A stretch of DNA of 64,000 nucleotides, taken from the NCBI RefSeq assembly GCF_017591435.1, contig NC_059297.1:19769190-19833189 (forward strand), written 5' to 3'. Below, piece by piece: positions 1 through 13,118 of this stretch; positions within the stretch are counted from its first letter, which is position 1, and the number at the start of each line of letters is the position of its first letter. Position numbers and translations under genes: made by a program. The notes beneath the pieces were generated by a model that was not told the DNA's origin, ran no database searches, and worked only from the letters and a program-made list of their open reading frames with translations. Origin of the DNA: Portunus trituberculatus. Taxonomy: Eukaryota; Arthropoda; Malacostraca; Decapoda; Portunidae.

Positions 1-525
1 CTCCTAAATGACAAGTCACCTCCCAACAACCTCCCGTGCCGGTATAGATGATCTGCTACAACCATGTCGTTATTGGTGCATATATTCGTCAGTGTTCTCC
101 CGTGTTCGTTGAGAACTTCGTCTTTCACATCTTGATATTGATAGGTTGTCCAGCGAGAACTCCATACTGTGCCGGATGATAAGGAAAGTCACTCGGGGGT
201 ACGTAGATACCACCCAACTTCTTTCTTGGGAACCACGACATTAGCACTCAAATCTGTTCCTCCTCACTCGTATCCACTTGACTAATACTTTCTGCTAGTA
301 TAGTCTTTACAAGCATCACCACCCTTCCTCTGTGTTGATCTTTCCTTGAAACATTCTTGTAGCTGTCAAATCCTGGCACATTCAAGTTGAAATATTTTTT
401 CGTCTCAAGTAACCATACTGTATCAAATTGTAAGATAATTCCAAGTATATTCTGCTCCTGTAACTTTTATTTAAGTCCTGCCATGTTCCATGTACGCAGA
501 TTCAAATTACAAGGTGGATTATTCT

Positions 526-550
526 AAAAAAAAAAAAAAAAAAAAAAAAG
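526..550. repeat. Poly(A) tract
   Basis: Uninterrupted run of about 24 A (T on the minus strand), lying between the ORF1 and endonuclease parts of the minus-strand element. It probably arose by expansion inside the element, since it does not mark its 3' end. Confidence 0.9.
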
Positions 551-606
551 ATGAAAACCGGTCTATTACTACATCTCTTATCAACACTCGGTCTTTCCAG
601 TCATAT

Positions 607-837
607 TTAATGTTTATTTATTAGGCTTTTCCTTCTCCCTTTCTTTAGGAGGCGTGCAGTTTCTCGTCTAACCACGGGATGAACATATTTCTTAATATAT
701 ACTCTTGACAGTGGTCCGTTGGCTGCCTTCAGGTGTTTGACCATTTTAAAGATGCTGTCTCTCTGTCTCTGGTCTTTTACAGTAAGGGGAATCAGGCACA
801 TGTTTCTTTCGTTTGGTTTCCCCAGCCGCTTTATCAT
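607..837 (-). pseudogene. ORF1 C-terminal fragment of a non-LTR retrotransposon
   Basis: Open 76-codon segment rich in Lys/Arg, containing RQRDSIFKMVKHLKAANG followed by YIKKYVHPVVRRETARLLKK. This spacing, a short alpha/beta region then a basic helix, resembles the nucleic-acid-binding end of ORF1 proteins such as the one at 31619-31888. The frame upstream (840-1100) is broken. It is part of the minus-strand element whose endonuclease follows at 1-525. Confidence 0.6.
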
Positions 838-1278
838 CCATCCAGTCTGATCACTGACTTTAGTAACATTCCGTAGCTTCCATCACCTTCCCTACCTTGT
901 CCGTCCTGCCGAGCTTATCTGCAGCCTCCGGCACTCCAGTGTTTCCAAGAACAACTGCTGTTGATGAATGATTTTATAACGTTCTCCAGCTTCCTAGAGA
1001 GGCATGTTACCTGTTGCTTAAATGCCGTCAGTTGGCTCAATGATTGTTTCATACTTTTTATTTGAGTCAGTAAAACTGAGTTTGAGGGTTTATCCTCTCT
1101 ATCTTCATTGAGAAATGTAGCTAATGCTTGCTTCAGCTGTGCATTTCTTAACTTTTCTATGTCGCCTGCTGCTAATGATCGAACAATTTTTAAGGTCAGC
1201 GGCGTCTGTCATTCTGGTCTGTTCCGAGCTTTCGAACTGGTACTGGTGTGTGCTATGGACGGGTTGGTATGTCTCACT

Positions 1279-1285
1279 GCGCGCG

Positions 1286-1350
<65 letters not shown>
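1279..1350. repeat. (GC)n(CA)n microsatellite
   Basis: A short GC run merges into about 28 CA units that end exactly at the first base of a SINE-1 copy at 1351. Confidence 0.95.
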
Positions 1351-1352
<2 letters not shown>

Positions 1353-1657
1353 CCCGGTAGCTCAGTGGTTAGAGCGCTGGCTTCACAAGCCAGATGACCG
1401 GGGTTCGATTCCCCGGCCGGGTGGAGATATTTGGGTGTGTCTCCTTTCACGTGTAGCCCCTGTTCACCTAGCAGTGAGTAGGTACGGAATGTAAATCGAG
1501 GAGTTGTGACCTTGTTGTCCCGGTGTGTGGTGTGTGCCTGGTCTCAGGCCTATCCGAAGATCGGAAACAATGAGCTCTGAGCTCGTTCCGTAGGGTAACG
1601 TCTGGCTGTCTCGTCAGAGACTGCAGCAGATCAAACAGTGAATTACACACACACACA
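1351..1657 (+). mobile_element. SINE-1 copy (tRNA-derived)
   Basis: Starts GGCCCGGTAGCTCAGTGG. Box A (TAGCTCAGTGG) and box B (GGTTCGATTCC) of a pol III internal promoter are intact. A 5-bp anticodon stem CTGGC/GCCAG closes a TTCACAA loop (anticodon CAC). A body of about 220 bp follows (GGAGATATTTGGGTGTG to GATCAAACAGTG), ending in AATTACACACACAC. (CA)n lies immediately 5' and a CA tail 3'. It is not a functional tRNA: the acceptor stem is imperfect and the unit continues into the body. Confidence 0.93.
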
Positions 1658-2130
1658 GAGGAATGCTTTGATTTAAATGTAGCCAGCATTGTTTACAATA
1701 ATATTTTCTAAACAATTCTTCTTATTTCTCTTTTTCCCTCCCTCCCACTTCAAAATTCTCACCTACCTTATTGCAAAACTCTTCTCTTTCATTTGGGCTC
1801 TTTGTGTTTGCTGTTTTGTGTAACATGATTGTACATATTTTTCGATGTTCTGTTTCGCCCATTCCTCATCGCCTCCACCCTCTTTTCTGTAATATTAACA
1901 AGTTTTCTGCATCTCATGGACAAGGTTTTCCCGACTTGAGGGAGGTGGGAATTAAGGTCTCAATAATTCTATACGTAATGCACAGGCCTTGACGAGGAAG
2001 CTTCAGTTCTTGTGCTATTACTTCGTTGCGGAGCTATCCGGGACGGATTTCTTTTTTTTACTCTAAGATGTTAATTCATGTACTTCTAGTATTTTGAAAG
2101 CCAGGCGGATATAAAGTTATCTTTTTGTTG

Positions 2131-2131
<1 letters not shown>

Positions 2132-2213
<82 letters not shown>
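2132..2213. repeat. (TG)n microsatellite
   Basis: About 40 TG units, nearly perfect, in sequence with no recognised gene. Confidence 0.95.
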
Positions 2214-2214
<1 letters not shown>

Positions 2215-2718
2215 GCCTTATGACATACACATTATCAGAAACATTTTTCATAGACCTCACAGTGATGGACGGCGGTGGCTATTCTTCATGTCACATAATA
2301 ATCTAATTGGGTTCTGTAAGGTTACACAGTAAGCAAAAAAACGCGCGATGTTATTTTGTAAGAGAGGAAGGGGATGAAAGAGGAGGCAGTTCATAAAAAA
2401 GCTTCCTTTGCATGCATACTACGATATCCACAACTCGTGCCGCAAAAATGAGTTACCTATACAATGTTTAACTGTCTCTATTTCTCCCTTCTTCCATTGC
2501 TATAACTCCTTGCGTTTTACCTTTACTCTCAACGACCACTTCCATTCCTTCTTCCCTCTCTCAGCGGCATCATCGAAGTAAGACCGCCATGGTGGATGGC
2601 GAGGGTTGCCGCTGCAAGCCAGTGGGTGTTGTGCACTACTGGTCCTTATAATGAGTGACGGTGTGAGCCGCAGCCGATTGCTTGTGAAAGTTATAATGTT
2701 TGAGCAACGCCTCTATTG

Positions 2719-2719
<1 letters not shown>

Positions 2720-2785
<66 letters not shown>
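2720..2785. repeat. (CA)n microsatellite abutting SINE-1
   Basis: Perfect CA tract whose last base touches the 5' end of the SINE-1 copy at 2786. Confidence 0.95.
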
Positions 2786-3270
<485 letters not shown>

Positions 3271-3367
3271 ATGCTGCTGAAAGTGGTTGGAAAGCGATGG
3301 CGACGACGTTATACTGTAACACAACACTTGATTTACGTGTGTATTGAGCCACTGCAATATCACGTTA

Positions 3368-3370
<3 letters not shown>

Positions 3371-3450
<80 letters not shown>
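3371..3450. repeat. (CT)n microsatellite
   Basis: About 40 perfect TC units, 100 bp after the compound tract. Confidence 0.95.
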
Positions 3451-3455
<5 letters not shown>

Positions 3456-4100
3456 GGTACATGTTAAGGTAAGCTTAGTGACGGCGTTGTGACAGACTTG
3501 TCCAGGACTGAAGCGCTACTGTATACGCCAACGTTCAGCTTTAAACTTAACCGTAGCCTTCACGGCATGGGAACTCAACATCCTAACCCTCAGTAGTACA
3601 GACTGAAATTCTAGTGCTACGGTTGAAATGTTTCACACAAACATATTCGTACGTGGCACTAGGTGATGACTGTTTTATGTCACCTTCTTTGTATTATCAG
3701 CAGTATATAAATCAAAGCCTAAACCTCATTCACTGTGTTCCGCATTTGTTGGCAAATAAGTGAGTACGTGGCCCTTTACTGGTTCATGTACTACAGCATG
3801 GCAAGCTGTCGATAAATATCCCTACGAATCGTGGCTTTTGGAGCAGAATAGATAGGGTTCCACAAGGAGTTTGTCCTTGGTCATAATATAAAGTGACGGC
3901 ACAAAATTGTTCCGCGTGGGATGGTTGCAGTGCTCATCATGAGCTTCAGCCTCTCCCTCAGAATGAGATGGCGCGATTCTCCTGCCAGAATGATGCATAG
4001 GACGCAATACGGACAGCCCATTCCGTGCCACAGCGATGAAACAGTTAAGGAACCTCGCCGCGAGACAAATTCACAGGATCTCACCACCGAAATCTGGACG
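3451..4100. other. Unassigned sequence
   Basis: No coding domain, terminal repeat or RNA gene recognised. Short open frames at 3822-4178 on both strands show no family signature. Confidence 0.5.
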
Positions 4101-4385
4101 GTGTGTGTAATTCACCACGGTCGTCTGCTGGTCACCCAGCCAGCCTTCCCCATTACGGAGCGAGCTCAGTGCTCATAGACCGATCTTCGGTTAGGACTGA
4201 GACCACAACACACTCCACACACCGGAAAAGCGAGGCCACGACCCCTCGAGTTACATCCCGTACCTATTTACTGCTAGGTGAACAGGGGCTACACATTAAG
4301 AGGCTTGCTCATTTGCCTCGCCGCACCCGGGATTCGAACCCGGCCCTTTTTGGCTGAGCCGAGCGTGCTAACCACTACACTACGC

Positions 4386-4387
<2 letters not shown>
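4101..4387 (-). mobile_element. SINE-2 copy (tRNA-Val-like head)
   Basis: On the minus strand it starts CCGCGTAGTGTAGTGGTTAG. Box A (TAGTGTAGTGG) is like that of animal tRNA-Val, and box B is GGTTCGAATCC. The body is AAATGGGCAAGCC, TAGCCCCTGTTCACC, GATGTAACTCGAGG, AGATCGGTCTATGAGC, then a CAGACGACCGTGGTGAATTACAC end. The anticodon region is degenerate (CTCGGCTCAGCC) compared with other copies. The head side abuts (GT)n at 4388. Confidence 0.9.

Positions 4388-4447
<60 letters not shown>
4388..4447. repeat. (GT)n microsatellite at the SINE-2 head
   Basis: Perfect tract beginning directly at the 5' end of the minus-strand SINE-2 copy. Confidence 0.95.
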
Positions 4448-4448
<1 letters not shown>

Positions 4449-5175
4449 CCTCTTTACGTAACATGTTCCTCAAAAAGCTGACTTTTCTCATGCTGTCCTT
4501 TCATTTTTTTTTTCTAATAATTTCTAGTAGTTTAAGGAATGTATTTAGTTCAGCGTCTATGTATTTCATATACGGTGAAGATTTTGTTTTTGAAGAGTCG
4601 CTTCTTATGTTGGTAATTTGTGGATTCTTTATTTATAACTGAGTTATCTTAAGCCAGGCATCATTATCGTATTGTTGCCTTTTCTTCCGTATTTTCAATT
4701 TTCCACATTTTTCTATTTTCTTCTCATAGGTTGATACTACTGTACTGTTCCATATTCAAGCGAAGCCTGCTTCCCACCTGATACCATCACTTTTCTCGGC
4801 ACGGAAGTCGATACTCTGTCAATCTTTGCTGTTTTTGTGAGTTGCGTGACCGTTTCTCGTCACTTTTTTGGGGAATGTTCTAATGATTGAGTAACGCGGT
4901 AACATCGTACTTCAGAATTAAATGATTTACAAATATTTCTGATGATTGATATTTTAGATACATCGAACAATGGATCTTATAATACCTTTGTCAAGAGTCA
5001 ATATTTACTGTGTTATTACTGGTGAAGAAGACTGCTCAAGTAACCAATGGCTGGACTCACTTATCACCGCCACTCATATCACACACAAAGCATGGGACGC
5101 CAGCTTTTCTCGTTATCATTAGATTCGTCATGGAGATCAACCATTCAAGAGCTTTAAGATAACAGCGAAGCGTTA

Positions 5176-5183
<8 letters not shown>
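4448..5183. other. AT-rich unassigned sequence
   Basis: No gene, terminal inverted repeat or family match seen. Confidence 0.5.

Positions 5184-5215
<32 letters not shown>
5184..5215. repeat. (GA)n microsatellite
   Basis: About 16 GA units. Confidence 0.9.
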
Positions 5216-5218
<3 letters not shown>

Positions 5219-5761
5219 CTATAAAACATCTCGTTTCTTAATTAATATATGCCCGGCCAGTATAGTTGTGGAGCATAATGTAGGGAAAAAGATTTGTTGG
5301 TACATTTATTGGTAGATGAATAACAATAACAGCAATTGCAGTAACAGTATTAATACCTTGAGCTGAAGTAGATTAAGGAAAAGATAACAGGAGTGATATG
5401 AGCAAATGATGTATTGTAAGTTCAAAATATCACAGTCAGTACAGTAAGACTGCCTTTTGGTGTTCGGTGCTTCTCTCCTGCTCGTACACTTATGTAAAGT
5501 ACAGCACATTTGCAAGCTGCAGTCAAGGCTTTCCTGCTGTGTTTCTATTCCTTACACCAAAGCATGTCCCGCCAGACACACACCATCACAACGCGACGTT
5601 GCTCACGGAGGATAAATGCAGCAACACATATCATCACTGTTGTACTATGCAGTGCCACACACCGAAATGTTACACGCTGCACAAGTTCGAAACGATACAT
5701 GGTATTGGGTTTTAGCACTACATAAACACAACCACCAATACAACTCAGTATACAGTAAAAC

Positions 5762-5811
5762 ACTCCTCCTCCTCCTCCTCCTCCTCCTCCTCCTCCTCCT
5801 CCTCCTCCTCC

Positions 5812-5842
<31 letters not shown>

Positions 5843-5877
5843 AATGATCATTATCATCATCATTATTATTGTTGTTA

Positions 5878-5923
<46 letters not shown>

Positions 5924-5990
5924 GTTGTTGTTGAATTTTGCTATTGTGATTTATTATCATCATAGTTATCATCATCATCATCATTGACAT
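5762..5990. repeat. Compound trinucleotide repeat (CTC, ATC, TTA, GTT)
   Basis: CTC units at 5762-5813 shade into ATC at 5813-5842. A mixed ATC/ATT stretch follows, then TTA at about 5878-5925, GTT, and ATC again at 5968-5985. The motif steps differ by one base each (CTC to ATC to ATT to GTT), as expected if point changes seeded new repeat motifs. Confidence 0.9.
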
Positions 5991-6623
5991 CATTGAATAT
6001 AAACGGAATATGTTTTACGAAAAACAAAGATATGATCTATCACATATGTACTAAACATACGAGATGTAGAAATCCTATGGACCTTAGCCTTGGTAGTGCC
6101 TTGCACCAAAATCAGTCTCGTCGTTCTCGTTGTACACTATTTACGTCCGACATGGAGTTTATCAACTTAACCATTAATATGAGTCCAGGTTTTTCGCTCG
6201 TAAATCGAGACTATGACAGACAGATAATACGTTTTTCATTTATTGCCGTGCACTAACGATAAGAAAGGAGGAGTCATGATCAACAAGAGACATTTAGTTA
6301 GTCGTACCACTCTCGAAATATGTGTAAGTAATAAAAGATTGCTGCTGTGGCCCTTGTGGTGACTAATGATGTCAACAGTGGGAGGAAGGTAATATTGTCA
6401 TTTGTTATTAATGCAGTTATTGTTTCATTGGAAAAGACGTACCAGTCACATGATTTCTGCTGGTTAACAGTTATACCTTTCTTTGCTTTCCACGATACAC
6501 CAGAAATATATTAAAACATCCAGGGAAATTAATATAGTTATGTCTACTGGAAAAGTCGAAAGGTCAACAAAGGGCCAATAAGATTATTGCTTCCCTGTTG
6601 CCTTGTTATTCCGTCGGTTTGTG

Positions 6624-6625
<2 letters not shown>
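5991..6625. other. Unassigned sequence
   Basis: No coding family or mobile element recognised. Confidence 0.5.

Positions 6626-6626
<1 letters not shown>

Positions 6627-6704
<78 letters not shown>
6627..6704. repeat. (CT)n microsatellite
   Basis: About 39 perfect units. Confidence 0.95.
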
Positions 6705-6706
<2 letters not shown>

Positions 6707-6939
6707 GGAAGATGAATCAAAAGCATATTAAAAAAACAATCTTAAAATGTCTCTCACAAAAAGAAAAAGGAGCTCTAAATAGAGTTAACTGGTCTAACTA
6801 GTACTTGTTTCCTTCTTTTGTGTAATTGAATGCCAATACATAATCGCTAGTAATAAAAAGAACCTGGGTGTGCAATAGGTGTATTTCTTCTAAAAGATTA
6901 GCCATTGTATGCAACATTCTCAATCCAGGGCTCCGAGAT

Positions 6940-8330
6940 GTGGATGTTCGAACACAAGGATTTATCCTTTAGTACCAACTCAAGGGGGCAGTCACAGCCT
7001 GCCTTCTAAAGACAACTCTCCTTCTTCACACAAAATTACATCTACTTACCACACACACACACACTTCACCTAAAATTCAAAATTCAAAATGGCGACTCCA
7101 AATGCAGACTCGGAGTCCCCTTCTGGGAAGGAGACCAAAAATGTCCCTAGGTCGGACTGCTCTCTCCGTGGCGACCCACCCTCGACTTTTTCATTAACTT
7201 CTGCAACATTCGCGGTCTTAGATCTAATTTTCAATCTGTAGAACACCACCTCTCCTCTACTAAACGTCATCTTTTCCTCACCTAAACACAGCTGTCTGAG
7301 GCAACTGGCTGTAGCCCCTTCTCTGTTCCTATCTACTTTATCCTCATTTTCGCTTCAGACCTGGATGTTGCGTCTTTATGTTCAACGACTTAACTTGCTC
7401 TCGTGACCATGCTCTCGAATCTTCAAAGTTTTCCACCATGTAGCTTCACTTCAGTAGTCACTCTCTAACTAAATTTATCTGTGCTGTCTATCTCTCCCCT
7501 AACTCCTCTGACTATAGTAAATTCTTTGACTATTTAACTTCCAAAGTGGAGCACATTCTGTCCCTCCATACTTTTGCAGAGATCTCCATCCCATGGAGAC
7601 TTCAATGTTCACCACCAGCTTTGGCTTTCCTCTCCCTTCACTGACCATCCTGGTGAACTAGCTTTCAACTTGATATCCTCCATGACCTAGAGCAATTGGT
7701 ATTCCTGACCATCTTGGAGATACGCCCAACATTCTTGATCTTTTCCTTACCTCTAATCTTTCTGCTTATGCTGTTACCCTATCTTCTCTGTTGGGCTCCT
7801 CCGATCACAATCTCATTTCAGTATCTTGTCCTATTTCTCCAATTCGTCCTCACGATCCCCCAAAGTGGAGGTGCCTTTGGCGTTATGCCTCTGCCAGTTG
7901 GGGGAACCTGAGGAGATATTATGGTGATTTTCCCTGGAATGATTACTGTTTCCGTGGCAGAGACCATCTCTGCGTGCTGAACGCATAATAGTGGTGATAA
8001 TGTCTGGCATGGAGGCGTACATTCCTAATTCTTTTTCTCAAACCTTGGTTTAACACAGTCTGTTCTCGTGCTATACATGATAGAGAGGTTGTCCACAAAA
8101 GGTACTTGAGCCTTCCATCTCCTGAATCTCATGCACATTTTATTTCTGGCCGGAATCATGCCAAGTCTGTTTTTCAACTTGCCAAACACTCTTTCATAAA
8201 TAGAAAATGTCAGAATCTTTCAAACTCCAACTTTTCTCGTGACTTCTCGCATCTGGCCAAAAACATCTCCAATATCTTTTTACTTCTTCATATTTCCCTC
8301 CTTTATTTCATCCTGATGGTAGGCCACTGC
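6940..8330 (+). mobile_element. Jockey-like family E, copy 1 (5' UTR and endonuclease part)
   Basis: Plus-strand remnant of an APE-type non-LTR element. Its 5' UTR (CTCAAGGGGGCAGTCACAG at about 6982) also occurs in the minus-strand copy near 20310. Broken frames give NIRGLRSNFQSVEHHLSS (about 7206), CAVYLSPNS-type text, the HGDFNVHHQLWLSSPFTDHP region (7590-7650), a GSSDHNLISVSCPISPI stretch (7795-7850, the SDH motif of the nuclease) and AKHSFINRKCQNLSNSN (about 8180). Frameshifts and stops are many. Homology to the pre-RT region stops near 8330. No RT motifs are left in this copy. Confidence 0.85.
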
Positions 8331-8633
8331 CATAGAGTTTTTGGCATCTTCCTGTTGAGGATGGATTGAAAATCTTTAGAAGACAGGAGATTAAAGCAAT
8401 AGGGCGGTAGTTTTAGGGATTAAAATGGTCACTTTTTTTTTAGAACAGGTGTGTGTGTGTGGGGGGCTACATATATGTACCTATGCATGCGACCGTGTGT
8501 ATGTCTCAGTCTTATGTTTTCGTGACTAATTTGCGCCATACATATATAAAATAAATATTTATCGTAAATAACCATAAGGTATCTCCGCTTCCTGTCATCT
8601 TTGCCAACCACTGTAGGATGGTTTGTTCATTTA

Positions 8634-8713
8634 TTTTATTTATTTATTCATTTATTGTTATTCTTATTTATTTATTTATTTATATATTTTTAATTATTAT
8701 TTATTTATTTATT

Positions 8714-8755
<42 letters not shown>
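8634..8755. repeat. (TTTA)n then (GA)n
   Basis: Imperfect TTTA/TTCA units up to 8715, then 19 GA units. Confidence 0.9.
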
Positions 8756-8759
<4 letters not shown>

Positions 8760-10200
8760 ATGTCTTCCATCACCTTTACTTTGTTAATTATGTAAGCCAT
8801 AAGTTGGCTGTTTTCTCTGACAGTAAGAGTATGTCCTGTCATCATACAGCAGTGGAGAGACTCGTGAGCTGTGCGGGTGCGGCCTATGTTCATATTTAGA
8901 GTTCACTTGTTTGAGTTTCTGGTCATATTGAATTTTTTCCTTGTTTTAGCTTTGTGTCAACTACAATGTTGCAAAATATACATTTCCTCGCCAACACATC
9001 ATTATATTAAGAGATGATACAAAAAACTTTGTTTTGAAATGATGCAAGAAACTCACTAACACGAAAAAAAAACTTCAAGGATTAAAGTCACAGCCACGAA
9101 ATACTCGTAAAGTCGAACAACGCCATCTATCTGTCAGAAAGATGGGAAATATCAGCTGAAAATGTAGCATCCTCCTTTTTTTTTTTTTTTTTTCCCTTGA
9201 CTCATGTCACTTTCAAGTTCTTTTTAATATAAAGTGACAATAAAAGAAACATTTCTTTATACAACACCAATTTTCACCGTCTCAAAGACTATTATATTCT
9301 GTATTCTATTCTTCAAAATACATTTGCTCAATTTAAATGTTGTGCTGCTATGGCAACTACTTGCTGATTGGTTGCTACCCTAAGCACGTATGCTTCCGTA
9401 TGCCTTAGGACCTATGCGTTCGACTTGTCGGTGACACTACTGAAAACGCCTTAATTCTACCAGCGATGTTATCGCTCATAATTATTCGATGATCTTCCAC
9501 CGGATCTCGCATTTATTGTAGTGGTAAGGCTTCCCGCTATAGAGTTGTGTAACCTCTTTTCTACCCTGTTTGAAAACATTGAATTCAAACATTATTGTTT
9601 AAGACAGTGTTCATACACATCGGAAGGATTCGATATGTCTTTTTAGTTTCCACTGCAGCTTTGTTAGAATACTTAGGTTAGGTCTCACTTGAAATGTTGC
9701 TTTTCGCATAAAAAAGGAAAAAAAATCGCAGAAAACACCTCATAGCGTTTATGGAAGGATAGGAGTGTAGAAACTTACTTACCTGTTTGGAATACCAAGC
9801 TGCAAATGCAAGATTTCAATACTAGCGATGACGATGTTGATATTTGGATTTTAAAGAATCAATAGATCTAAATCTAATTTTTGTCTTAGAAAATTTGGAA
9901 AAATCGTAGAAAAAATATTCAAATTCAATGTTTATCCCGTCTTTTCAATAATGTAAAGTAATCTTTAGTAAAGTAACTATATTTGATTTTGAAAATTCAG
10001 AACTTCAACATGTTCTTGTTCTCAAAACTAAAATGATCGATTATTGCTAGTTTGGAGCCAAAGATATCGGCGATACCGATGAATCGATAACACGGGAAAA
10101 ATAATTATTGGATAACGATAACCCGATATTACGATAATTATAATTATCATGATAATTTATTGCGATAACTTCCACCATGTTGTTGTTGGTATTATTAATA
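8756..10200. other. AT-rich sequence without a recognised gene
   Basis: Contains a poly(T) run at about 9176-9194. The 10,060-10,160 stretch is rich in short GATAA/TTATC palindromes. No coding family seen. Confidence 0.5.
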
Positions 10201-10202
10201 TT

Positions 10203-10209
10203 ACTGTTG

Positions 10210-10265
<56 letters not shown>

Positions 10266-10269
10266 GTTG

Positions 10270-10331
<62 letters not shown>

Positions 10332-10345
10332 GTTATTATTATTGT
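10203..10345. repeat. (TTA)n microsatellite with GTT interruptions
   Basis: Two long TTA blocks separated by short GTT runs at about 10,265-10,275. Confidence 0.95.
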
Positions 10346-10471
10346 TATGACTAGTTATTATCTTTTATTTATTCTTTATTTTTATTCATTTATTCATTTT
10401 AAGGCTAACCGTTAGCCTCGTTAATTTAGACTGGTCTGGTAAGTAACTACCATTTAACTGTTACGTTCTGT

Positions 10472-11180
<709 letters not shown>

Positions 11181-11533
11181 TGCTGCTGATGATGATGATC
11201 ATTGATCATCTGCTCGCCACTTTGAGGATTTCGGATTCCACACGAATATCACAAAAAAAGCAACATGTTAAACAACTGCAGCAGCACGAGCAATGTTAGT
11301 ACTGGTAACAGCAATGTCATCCACATATTTGTAACATTATGAAAACATTAAGTAATTGATTCGAAAATAAGTCTCGAGACATCATTGATTAAGTTAATGT
11401 GATCGCTAAAACCGTTAGTGAATTTAGATCGTTCTGGACTATAGTCTTACAGTAGAATTAGTCATAATTGAAGAAATAAGATTAACAAACTATTGTGTGG
11501 AAAACATATTTACATTTCCTGCAGCATGGCAAC

Positions 11534-12780
11534 TCCTCAGATGAAACACACTGATATATGTTGTTGTCCTGTCCACTTCTACGCTGACGATACTCCACTT
11601 TTCATAGGCAACAGATGAAACACACTGATGTATATTATGATATATGTTGTTGCCCTATCCACTTCTACGCTGATGATGCCACCCTCCACTTTTTCTTTTC
11701 ATAGACAATATAACCTTAGGAAATAAATAGGTCACATAGGGAAGCCATAGAATGTTTGATTTCTGATCCCCCAAAATTTTCTGATAGGGGCAAAGCAAAA
11801 TTAGTATTGTTCAATGTTTCAAAATCTCAATTCCTTCATCTATCAACTCGACACAACCTTCCAAACAACTACCTCCACTTCTTCAATGACACTCATCTGT
11901 CTTTCTTTTTTCTTTTTTTATACTATGTGGGCATTTCACTGGAATTTATGGGCTAAAGGGATACTTTTTTGGGTACCTCCTATCTCAAAGCCCACCCGCA
12001 AGGAAACCGTTGCTCCGAGTGAGGAAGCCCAACCTACACTCGGACTGTGGACAGGATTCGAACCCGTGCACTTGGAGACCCCTCGGACACCAAAGCACGC
12101 ATGGTTCCACTGTATCACGGTGGCCCCCTTTTACGTTGAACACTCTCTCTGTCCTTTACTTGTAGTCTAAACTGGAAACTTCTCATCTTATATTTAGGTA
12201 CAACAACTTCTATGAAGTTAGGCATTATGAGTCTTCTCTGCCAGTTTTTTCTCCCTCCAGCTCTTTACAGGGGCCATATTCGTCCATGTATGGAATGTTT
12301 CACATGATTGTATGGGGGCGGTGGAGGTTCCACTTATACAGCTTTTAGACTGGGTGGAATCAAAAGCTTTTCTTCTTATCAACTTCTCTCCTCTCTCCGA
12401 CTGTCTTCACCCGCGAAACTTTGCATTTCCTGGTATCTTCTACATTTCCATACCAACTGCTCTTCTGATCTTGCTAACTGCATGTCACCTCTCTTCCCGC
12501 GGGCTCATTGCACAAGACTTTTTTTTTTCTCTCACCTCTGTTTTATCCACCTATCTATTATAAGAGTTTACTAGTATTCTTCATTATTCATCCTTCCTCT
12601 GGTAAACTCTGAAACTCCCTGCCTTTTTTTTTTGTATTTTCATCTTCCTATGACTTGAACTCATTTGAGAGGGAGGTTTCAAGACGATTATCCTCTAGTT
12701 TTGGCAAACTCTTTTGACCCTGTTCGGGGACCGGCACCTCAGTGGGCCTTTTGTTTCCCTTGACCGGTTCCCGTCTTATA
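11534..12780 (+). mobile_element. Jockey-like family E, copy 2 (RT C-terminal part), interrupted by SINE-3
   Basis: 3' part of the same family as 51,385-53,995. It opens with the RT active-site segment (CPVHFYADD) present twice in tandem, YADD at 11580-11591 and 11666-11677. SKSQFLHLSTRHNLPNNY and FFNDTHLS follow at 11,815-11,900, then a SINE-3 insertion at 11,901-12,127. The element resumes in CPLLVV*SKLETSHL text and then WVESKAFLLINFSPLSDCLHP, FHTNCSSDLANCMSPLFPR, and ends near 12,780 after CTTGACCGG. Stops and frameshifts throughout. Confidence 0.85.
11901..12127 (-). mobile_element. SINE-3 copy (tRNA-like head, A-rich tail)
   Basis: On the minus strand: GGCCACCGTGATACAGTGG (box A-like TGATACAGTGG), GTGTCCGAGGGGTCTCCAAG resembling a long variable arm, box B GGTTCGAATCC, then a body CCGAGTGTAGGTTGGGCTTC and AGTATCCCTTTAGCCC, ending in an A-rich tail. 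A second copy sits at 55,726-55,949. It interrupts family E copy 2, whose sequence continues on both sides, so it is the younger insertion. Confidence 0.85.
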
Positions 12781-12875
12781 TAAAAAAGAAAGAATAGCTA
12801 AAAAATGGACAAATGAAATAATATACGTTAAACAACCGAAACTTTGAATTGTGCCGAAACCAGTTAACATTATCA

Positions 12876-13045
12876 ATATGCATTTCAGAGGCCGTGAGGG
12901 TTTTTTTGCATATCTTCCGAACAAGTAGTTGAATCAGAATAATATTTTGGGTCAGCTTCATTCACACCCTTAATTTTTGACAATATACATAGTGCATTGC
13001 TAAATGTAGTTGATTACGGCGTTTACTCTTGTCATTTATGGTCGA
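12876..13045 (+). repeat. Interspersed repeat R1, copy 1
   Basis: About 170 bp from ATGCATTTCAGAGGCCGTGA to GCGTTTACTCTTGTCATTTA. A reverse-complement copy is at 15,624-15,795. It includes the shared TAGTTGAATCAGAAT and TCACACCCTT words. No coding content; family unknown. Confidence 0.75.
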
Positions 13046-13118
13046 AACGCACAACTCAGCAGAGCAGTGTATTAAACAAATGAAGGGAAGCATGAAGTAG
13101 CTGTGACGTTGAAGCCGT

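Larger units (their letters stand above)
1..1120 (-). mobile_element. Non-LTR retrotransposon remnant (ORF1 then endonuclease), runs off left edge
   Basis: Read on the minus strand, 1100-840 gives a broken coiled-coil stretch (KSMKQSLSQL, CLSRKLENVIKSF). Then 837-607 is an open 76-residue piece with the basic RVYIKKYVHPVVRRETARLL region typical of ORF1 RNA-binding C-termini in coiled-coil non-LTR elements. After a poly(T/A) tract at 526-550, the strand reads into an APE-type endonuclease with stops and frameshifts: NLRTWNMAGL, then WLLETKKYFNLNVPGFDSY, GRVVMLVK, GGIYVPPSDFPYH and, near the edge, EHGRTLTNICTNNDMVVADH. Catalytic-site residues are partly missing. This family differs from elements A-C further right. 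The RT domain would lie left of the window. Confidence 0.75.

Noticed and set aside
1351..1422. Functional tRNA-Val gene calls at the SINE-1/SINE-2 heads
   Set aside because: Boxes A and B are good, but acceptor stems are imperfect and each head continues into the same repetitive body in many copies, so they are SINE heads.
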